Shown in pieces: positions 6,133 through 9,822 of a stretch of 9,822 nucleotides of DNA (the stretch's first letter is position 1; each line of letters starts with the position of its first letter). The notes below the pieces were generated by a model, which was given only the letters and a program-made list of their open reading frames with translations, was not told the origin of the DNA and searched no databases. Source of the stretch: Acidobacteriota bacterium (GTDB lineage: Bacteria; Acidobacteriota; Thermoanaerobaculia; Thermoanaerobaculales; Sulfomarinibacteraceae); the NCBI GenBank assembly GCA_030637805.1, contig DAOWFV010000176.1:1-9822 (forward strand). Reading direction: 5' to 3'. A program made the translations under genes and the position numbers.

Positions 6133-7017
6133 TCAACGCGAAGCGTAGATCACGGTTGCCGCGACGGCGAGCCACACCACCACACAGATCAGCAACGGCC
6201 GATCGGTGAGCAGCGCGCGGGTCGGGCTCCCGCCGAGCTCGTGCCGGTGGAGCAGATAGAGGTAGCGGAAGAGACCATAGAGGACGATGGGCACCGTGGC
6301 CAACAGGCCCTCCGAACCAACGTTGGCCACCGTGTCGGGCGCCACCGTGTACAGGGCGTAGGCGATCACAGTCGCCCCGAGGACCACGCTGATGGCGCCG
6401 TCCACCATCGGTAGGGTGTAGTGACCGAGGACAACCCGGTGGCTGCCTGCATCCTCGCCGAGCACGACAAGCTCGGTGCGCCGCTTGCCGAGAGCGAGGT
6501 AGAGGGCCAACAGATAGGCGACCAGGAGGATCCACCTCGAAAACGGCACGTCGATCGCAACCGCGCCGCCCGCTACCCGGAGGACGAATCCCAGGGCCAC
6601 CACAAGCACGTCCAGGAAAACCGCCCGCTTGAGAATGGCCGAGTAGAGCAAGACCAGCACCACGTAGGCGAGGAGCACCAACGGGAACCAGCCGCCGAGG
6701 GTGAGCGCGATGGCGATGGCAATACTCACCAGTGCCGCCGCCGTCGCCAGGGCCGATGCCACCGAGACCTCGCCTGCGGCAATCGGACGCTCCCTCTTGT
6801 GCGGGTGGGCCCGGTCCGCCTCGCGATCGATGACGTCGTTGACCAGATAGGTTGCCGATGACGCGGCGCAGAAGGCGGCCACCGCGAGCAGGCTGCGTCC
6901 CCAGGCCTCGGGATCCCCGGCCATCCCGGAAAACACGATGGGGGCGAGCACGAAGCCGTTCTTGAGCCACTGCTCAGGCCGCATGCTGCGGATGAGGGCC
7001 ATTGCGCTGCTGGTCAC
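6133..7017 (-). CDS. UbiA-family prenyltransferase, decaprenyl-phosphate phosphoribosyltransferase-like
   Basis: This integral membrane protein of 294 residues belongs to the UbiA superfamily. RPEQWLKNGFVLAPIVFSG (13-31) and YLVNDVIDREADRAHPHKRE (57-76) are typical of the branch that moves phosphoribose from PRPP to a polyprenyl phosphate (Rv3806c/UbiA of mycobacteria). NDxxDxxxD holds Mg-binding aspartates. YSAILK (125-130) and LDVLVVALGFVLRVAGGA (135-152) form the second conserved region. About eight to nine membrane helices are visible. In actinobacteria the product feeds decaprenyl-phospho-arabinose for the cell wall; elsewhere the family's role is poorly known, and no DprE1/DprE2 partner is in this window. 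The start is GTG 7017; ATG 7002 (MALIRSMRPEQW) is an equally plausible start. Other UbiA substrates cannot be excluded. Confidence 0.88.
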   Translation of the reverse strand: MTSSAMALIRSMRPEQWLKNGFVLAPIVFSGMAGDPEAWGRSLLAVAAFCAASSATYLVNDVIDREADRAHPHKRERPIAAGEVSVASALATAAALVSIAIAIALTLGGWFPLVLLAYVVLVLLYSAILKRAVFLDVLVVALGFVLRVAGGAVAIDVPFSRWILLVAYLLALYLALGKRRTELVVLGEDAGSHRVVLGHYTLPMVDGAISVVLGATVIAYALYTVAPDTVANVGSEGLLATVPIVLYGLFRYLYLLHRHELGGSPTRALLTDRPLLICVVVWLAVAATVIYASR

Positions 7018-7037
7018 ACAGCCATTCTATCCCTTAT

Positions 7038-7080
7038 CTCGGAAAACCGCGGCGCGCTACGCGCGCCGCGGTTTTCCGAG
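7038..7080. repeat. Perfect 43-nt palindromic hairpin upstream of the UbiA gene
   Basis: Two perfect 20-bp arms (7038-7057 and 7061-7080) surround a TAC loop; the arm contains CGGAAAACCGCGG followed by CGCGC. The hairpin ends 20 bp before the GTG start, so it would sit in the leader of the UbiA transcript. No T-run follows on either strand, which argues against a simple intrinsic terminator. Confidence 0.85.
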
Positions 7081-7092
7081 GCGGGGGGTCAC

Positions 7093-7109
7093 GGCGCCCG
7101 CAGGGCGCC
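7093..7109. repeat. Short perfect hairpin, GGCGCCC stem
   Basis: GGCGCCC and GGGCGCC pair perfectly around a GCA loop. It lies between the membrane protein's stop and the large palindrome at 7038-7080. Confidence 0.6.
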
Positions 7110-7133
7110 AGTAAGTAGGAGAGTGTTGAAATA

Positions 7134-7769
7134 TCAGCGTCTCTCTTTCTTCGGGGGATCCTTCGACTTCAGCGTCACTGCGTGACGCCTCCGCTCAGGA
7201 TGACAAGCTTCTCCGTCGCGCCCAAGCGCGGGTGACACGCCCCAATCTGCCTGGTCGTTTCCCCGCGCCGATAATTCAAAATTGAGAATTGAGAATTGAG
7301 AATTCCCAATCCGGCTGATGGCCGAGGCCTCGGTCCCCGACTGATCGGCCCTCCGGACGGCAATCGCCCGCAGCTGGTGGACGGCGAAGGCGGCCACCCA
7401 CAGCAGCGAGCTCGCGACGTGGATCCAGACCCAGCGCCGCCGCCATTCCGGATCAACGGCCACCTGGAGGAGGTAGCCCGAGGCCGCCATGGGCAGGAAA
7501 AGCGCGGTCAAACCGACCCCCGCGGCTCGGTTCTTGCGTCCGTTCTTCAGCTTGCCGAGCACGTGAGCGCTCCAGATCAGACCCATGGCAAATACAAGCG
7601 ACGGCGCCGCCAGCACGTGCAGGTGCTGCAGAAGGGGCTGCCACGGGTGGTTGACCACCGCCCACTCGTCCACCGGCTGCAACAGGTATCGCATCCAGGC
7701 GTAGACCAGCCCGGTGCCAGCGACCAAGACGTTGGCCAGATGGAGAAACACCGCTTGACATCGACTCAC
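7134..7769 (-). CDS. Histidine-rich four-helix membrane protein, dihaem cytochrome b-like (DUF4405-type)
   Basis: I read 211 residues from GTG 7769, which overlaps the stop of the FMN-binding gene (GTGA) and has GAGGGG six to seven bases upstream. Four hydrophobic helices are visible at about 6-30, 48-70, 84-104 and 113-135. His10, His49/His51, His69, His117 and His131 sit in or at the ends of helices 1, 2 and 4. Spacings of 18 (51 to 69) and 14 (117 to 131) suit two stacked haems b, as in membrane proteins paired with periplasmic flavoproteins. The likely role is passing quinol electrons to the FMN-binding partner; this is inferred. Residues about 155-211 are encoded by repeat modules C and B, so the native stop has apparently been lost and this tail is probably irrelevant to function. 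Confidence 0.72.
   Translation of the reverse strand: MSRCQAVFLHLANVLVAGTGLVYAWMRYLLQPVDEWAVVNHPWQPLLQHLHVLAAPSLVFAMGLIWSAHVLGKLKNGRKNRAAGVGLTALFLPMAASGYLLQVAVDPEWRRRWVWIHVASSLLWVAAFAVHQLRAIAVRRADQSGTEASAISRIGNSQFSILNFELSARGNDQADWGVSPALGRDGEACHPERRRHAVTLKSKDPPKKERR
7153..7205 (+). repeat. Repeat module B, single-armed copy
   Basis: GGGGGATCCTTCGACT and CGCTCAGGATGACA match 293-331, but here they surround a different small hairpin, GCGTCAC-TGC-GTGACGC (7172-7188). Just to the left, GTAGGAGAGTG (7116-7126) matches the complement of 280-289 and its neighbours. The module lies inside the open frame of the cytochrome b-like gene on the other strand. Confidence 0.75.
7217..7307 (+). repeat. Repeat module C, copy 3 (hairpin plus AATTGAG heptamers)
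   Basis: The module has the CGCGC/CCAA/GCGCG hairpin (7217-7230), the spacer ACGCCCCAATCT...TTTCCCCGCGCCGAT and five 7-bp units at 7273-7307 (AATTCAA, AATTGAG three times, AATTCCC). It follows module B directly, as copy 1 does. It lies antisense inside the 3' end of the cytochrome b-like gene. Confidence 0.8.
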
Positions 7770-8320
7770 GGCGTCCCCTCTTCCGCCGCCACCGCGTGGA
7801 TAGCCAGCACCCGGCGCACCGCCTCGGTCGTGGCACGGGCGGTGAGGGTGGCGCCCGTCACCGGCCGAATATCGCGTTTGAGGGCGAGGTCGTCGTCGAG
7901 CTTCTGCCCCTCGTACTGCTCGTACCACCCTCTGCGGGGCATGTACTCCAGCGGCTCACGGAAAGTCACGACCTCGACCCGGCGCACCGTGCCGTCCGCT
8001 CCGAGCACGACCATCACCGTCTCCGGCAGGGTGCGCACGCGATGGGTGTCGAGGTATGCCCACCCGCGTACGGCGCCGTCGCTGCCCCTCGCCACATAGC
8101 GGGTGGCAAGAGAGCTCGACACATCGGCGCCGCTTTCCTTGGCAATGCGGTTCCGTTGTTCGGCGCTCAGAAAGAGCGTCTGCCGTTCGGTGGTCGCGTC
8201 CGGGAAGGCCAGCTCCAGCGCCTCCTCGACGGTGATCAGGACCGCGGACCACGCGGTTCCGCACACCAGGAGCGCCGCGCTCGCCACGATCAAACGGATC
8301 AATCGGTTAACCCTCATCAT
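7766..8320 (-). CDS. Exported FMN-binding domain protein (NqrC/RnfG-type flavinylation motif)
   Basis: The product has 184 residues. Residues 1-26 form a signal peptide (RLIRLIVASAALLVCGTAWS), placing it in the periplasm. The rest matches the FMN_bind domain, as in NqrC and RnfG. EYMPRRGWYEQYEGQKLDDD (125-144) precedes PVTGATLTARATTEAVRR (153-170). By analogy with NqrC, the flavin transferase ApbE would join FMN through a phosphoester to Thr158 of TGAT. The family's usual Asp three residues before the S/T is Arg152 here. The start is ATG 8320 or, better spaced from the GAGGAG ribosome-binding site that overlaps the porin stop, ATG 8317. The gene lies four bases after the porin and overlaps the cytochrome b-like gene, so the three should be co-transcribed. 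No apbE is in the window. Confidence 0.87.
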   Translation of the reverse strand: MMRVNRLIRLIVASAALLVCGTAWSAVLITVEEALELAFPDATTERQTLFLSAEQRNRIAKESGADVSSSLATRYVARGSDGAVRGWAYLDTHRVRTLPETVMVVLGADGTVRRVEVVTFREPLEYMPRRGWYEQYEGQKLDDDLALKRDIRPVTGATLTARATTEAVRRVLAIHAVAAEEGTP

Positions 8321-8324
8321 CTCC

Positions 8325-9704
8325 TCAGAAGATGTAGCCCATCGAAAGGTTGAACTGGTCGACCCCGGTCTCCGCCTCGTTGTCGATGTTCTGGAACTCG
8401 GCCTTGAAGATCAGCTGCTCGATCGGTTGGTAGGCGAGCCCGAGCGTGAGCACCTGCACGTCATTGGCCGGGTTGGCCGACCAGCCCTCAGGCACCTCTT
8501 GCTGAGTGTTGAGCTGCTCCCAGCGCAGGTAGGGCGTAAGAGAGCTCTTGCCGCGCCCCGCCAGCACGTCGTATCCGGCCTGCAGATAGCCGCCCTCGAG
8601 GGTCTCGCCCACCGATTCAATCCCCTCGTAGCCGAGGGCCTCGTTGAGGCGGGCGACGTCGTCGAGCTCGGCGCGGGCCCAGAGACCACGCAGCTCGAGG
8701 CCGCGGTAGCGGTACTCCAGGTGCAGGTCGAAGATCGAGGTACCGACCGGAATCGAGCCTCCGTCAGCGTCCTCGAGGTCCTGACCGGAGTTACCGAAGT
8801 AGCCCGCAAGACCCGCCGTCAACCCCGGCACGGCGGTGTAGTCGAGGCGGCCGACCCAGGCGAAGTCCTCGGCCTTGGCCTTGGCCCCCTTTTGACGGCC
8901 CCCGCGCAGTCCCGCGGCCGAAAAACCCGAGGCGTCGAGACCATTGACCACATAGGTGCGGTAGTTGAAGCCGCCCAGCGCACCGTAGGCTCCGATGCCG
9001 TTCTCGCGCCAGGTGCTGGGAATGATCTGGCGTTCGGTGCGCGGTCGAACGGCGCCGAGATAGACCGTCGGCTCGTGGAGCTCGTTGAGCCAACCCATGG
9101 GCAGCAAGACGAGACCGGCGCGCAGGTTGAGCTGCTTACGGTAGAGGTAGTCGAGGTAGGCGAACTCGACCGACACCGAACCGCCGTTCGAGGTCGAGGC
9201 GTGCTCGTACTCGATCTCCGAGTTGAAGACCCAGCTGTCCGAGAACTTATAGCCGAAATACAAGACTGCCCGCAGGAAATCGAGGCGGTCGGTCTTTTCT
9301 GCGGGCAAACCGTCCTCGCGCTCGTCGTCGAAGAGCTCGAGCAGGGCCTCGCCGTATCCGCCGACGGAAACTCCCTGCTCCTTTGCGTAGACCTTTGACG
9401 CCGCCGGCCCGAGCCCCGAGTACTCGCCATCACGGCTCACCGTCATCGCCGCCTCCCCGATCTTCAGGTTTTCAACCTCGACGGCGAGGAGCTCCAACCG
9501 CCGTTCGATCTCGGCGAGCCGCGCCTCGGCCATCCCCTCGGCACGCAGCTCCTCCATTGCGGCCTTGAGCTCGGCGACCTCTCGCTCGAGACGGGAGACG
9601 GGGTCTTCCACGTCCTCCGCAGCGACCACTCCGGCCACCGTCAACATTCCAACAATCAGTATGAGACTCAGTCCGTCTCTCAGCAAATAAAGACACCAGC
9701 CCAT
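8325..9704 (-). CDS. Outer-membrane porin with N-terminal coiled coil
   Basis: The product has 459 residues. A signal peptide (about 1-29, SLILIVGMLTVAGVVAA) is followed by a heptad-patterned coiled coil (about 35-82: VSRLEREVAELKAAMEEL and LAEIERRLELLAVEVENL). That segment commonly trimerises or spans the periplasm in porins. From about residue 111 the chain alternates as in a beta-barrel: GVSVGGYGEALLELF, then SWVFNSEIEYEHAS, VEFAYLDYLY, LRAGLVLLPMGWLNELHEP and RQIIPSTWRENGIG. It ends in LSMGYIF, with the terminal Phe typical of outer-membrane proteins. I choose ATG 9704 because GAGGGGAGG lies six bases upstream and the signal peptide starts at once; a reading from 9797 adds a polar stretch before it. 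It is the first gene of the operon with the FMN-binding and cytochrome b-like genes. The substrate is unknown. Confidence 0.82.
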   Translation of the reverse strand: MGWCLYLLRDGLSLILIVGMLTVAGVVAAEDVEDPVSRLEREVAELKAAMEELRAEGMAEARLAEIERRLELLAVEVENLKIGEAAMTVSRDGEYSGLGPAASKVYAKEQGVSVGGYGEALLELFDDEREDGLPAEKTDRLDFLRAVLYFGYKFSDSWVFNSEIEYEHASTSNGGSVSVEFAYLDYLYRKQLNLRAGLVLLPMGWLNELHEPTVYLGAVRPRTERQIIPSTWRENGIGAYGALGGFNYRTYVVNGLDASGFSAAGLRGGRQKGAKAKAEDFAWVGRLDYTAVPGLTAGLAGYFGNSGQDLEDADGGSIPVGTSIFDLHLEYRYRGLELRGLWARAELDDVARLNEALGYEGIESVGETLEGGYLQAGYDVLAGRGKSSLTPYLRWEQLNTQQEVPEGWSANPANDVQVLTLGLAYQPIEQLIFKAEFQNIDNEAETGVDQFNLSMGYIF

Positions 9705-9708
9705 CGAT

Positions 9709-9717
9709 TCCTCCCCT
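9709..9717 (-). promoter_or_regulatory. Strong ribosome-binding site of the porin gene
   Basis: On the minus strand the bases read GAATCG before the ATG at 9704, preceded by GGGGAG; the purine block GGGGAGGAA is a near-ideal Shine-Dalgarno. It decides the start against upstream candidates at 9725 and 9797. From 9720 to the window end I see no convincing promoter hexamers. Confidence 0.6.
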
Positions 9718-9822
9718 CGATGCATTAACTCGGTTCCCTGCAACTCATCACGCCTTCGGGATTGCGCATTCGCGCGGACCGTGCCGCGCCCAGCCACACC
9801 ACATCCGTTCCCTCTTCTCTGA

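Noticed and set aside
6041..6970. A 309-codon minus-strand frame overlapping the UbiA gene
   Set aside because: It is arginine/glycine-rich shadow sequence in another frame of the UbiA gene and runs on into the heptamer repeats.
7038..7080. Intrinsic terminator
   Set aside because: The stem is perfect but no T-run follows on either strand.
8103..9398. A 431-codon open frame on the plus strand opposite the porin and FMN-binding genes
   Set aside because: It crosses two well-supported minus-strand genes, its translation has no recognisable domain, and high-GC codon use readily opens the opposite strand.
9705..9797. A longer porin beginning at 9797
   Set aside because: The extra 31 residues are polar and precede a normal signal peptide, and the strong ribosome-binding site lies just before the ATG at 9704.

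Overview
The window is a stretch of high-GC bacterial chromosome, probably from an uncultured Gram-negative lineage. An outer-membrane beta-barrel gene, Sec-exported enzymes and an oxygen-dependent haem-pathway enzyme all point to a didermic organism. The very repeat-rich spacers (GGATCCTTCGACT-type modules, AT-rich heptamer tracts, CACAAAGA-type octamer tracts) resemble those I associate with Acidobacteriota and neighbouring environmental phyla. That placement is inference; no marker gene here fixes it.

Layout, left to right. Bases 1-120 hold the last 39 codons of a plus-strand gene, possibly a MscS-type channel. A 519-bp repeat-filled spacer follows. Two translationally coupled plus-strand genes (640-1590 and 1587-2531) encode the two permeases of a Dpp/Opp-type ABC importer, with no ATPase or binding protein in view. 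An 826-bp spacer (2532-3357) is built almost entirely of repeats: a heptamer module, two inverted octamer-rich arms, an array of short hairpins between the arms, and another heptamer module. Next comes an exported M20-family amidohydrolase/peptidase (3358-4660) split by one extra G in a run of eight. Its stop overlaps the TTG start of an oxygen-dependent protoporphyrinogen oxidase (4657-6036).

All remaining genes are on the minus strand. A UbiA-family polyprenyl-phosphate phosphoribosyltransferase (7017-6133) converges on the oxidase gene across an inverted pair of heptamer tracts. A perfect 43-nt palindrome lies just upstream of its start. To its right is a tight three-gene operon read leftwards: a coiled-coil porin (9704-8325), an FMN-binding periplasmic protein with a flavinylation-type TGAT motif (8320-7766), and a histidine-rich four-helix membrane protein (7769-7134) resembling a dihaem cytochrome b.

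The three-gene operon is the most interesting functional unit. It looks like an envelope electron-transfer module in which a membrane haem protein could pass electrons to a covalently bound periplasmic flavin, with a porin serving the same pathway. The dispersed repeats form the second theme. They share a modular build (conserved small hairpin plus 7-bp tandem tract), sit next to gene ends, and in one case have been read into the 3' end of the cytochrome b-like gene, giving it a repeat-encoded tail of about 57 residues.
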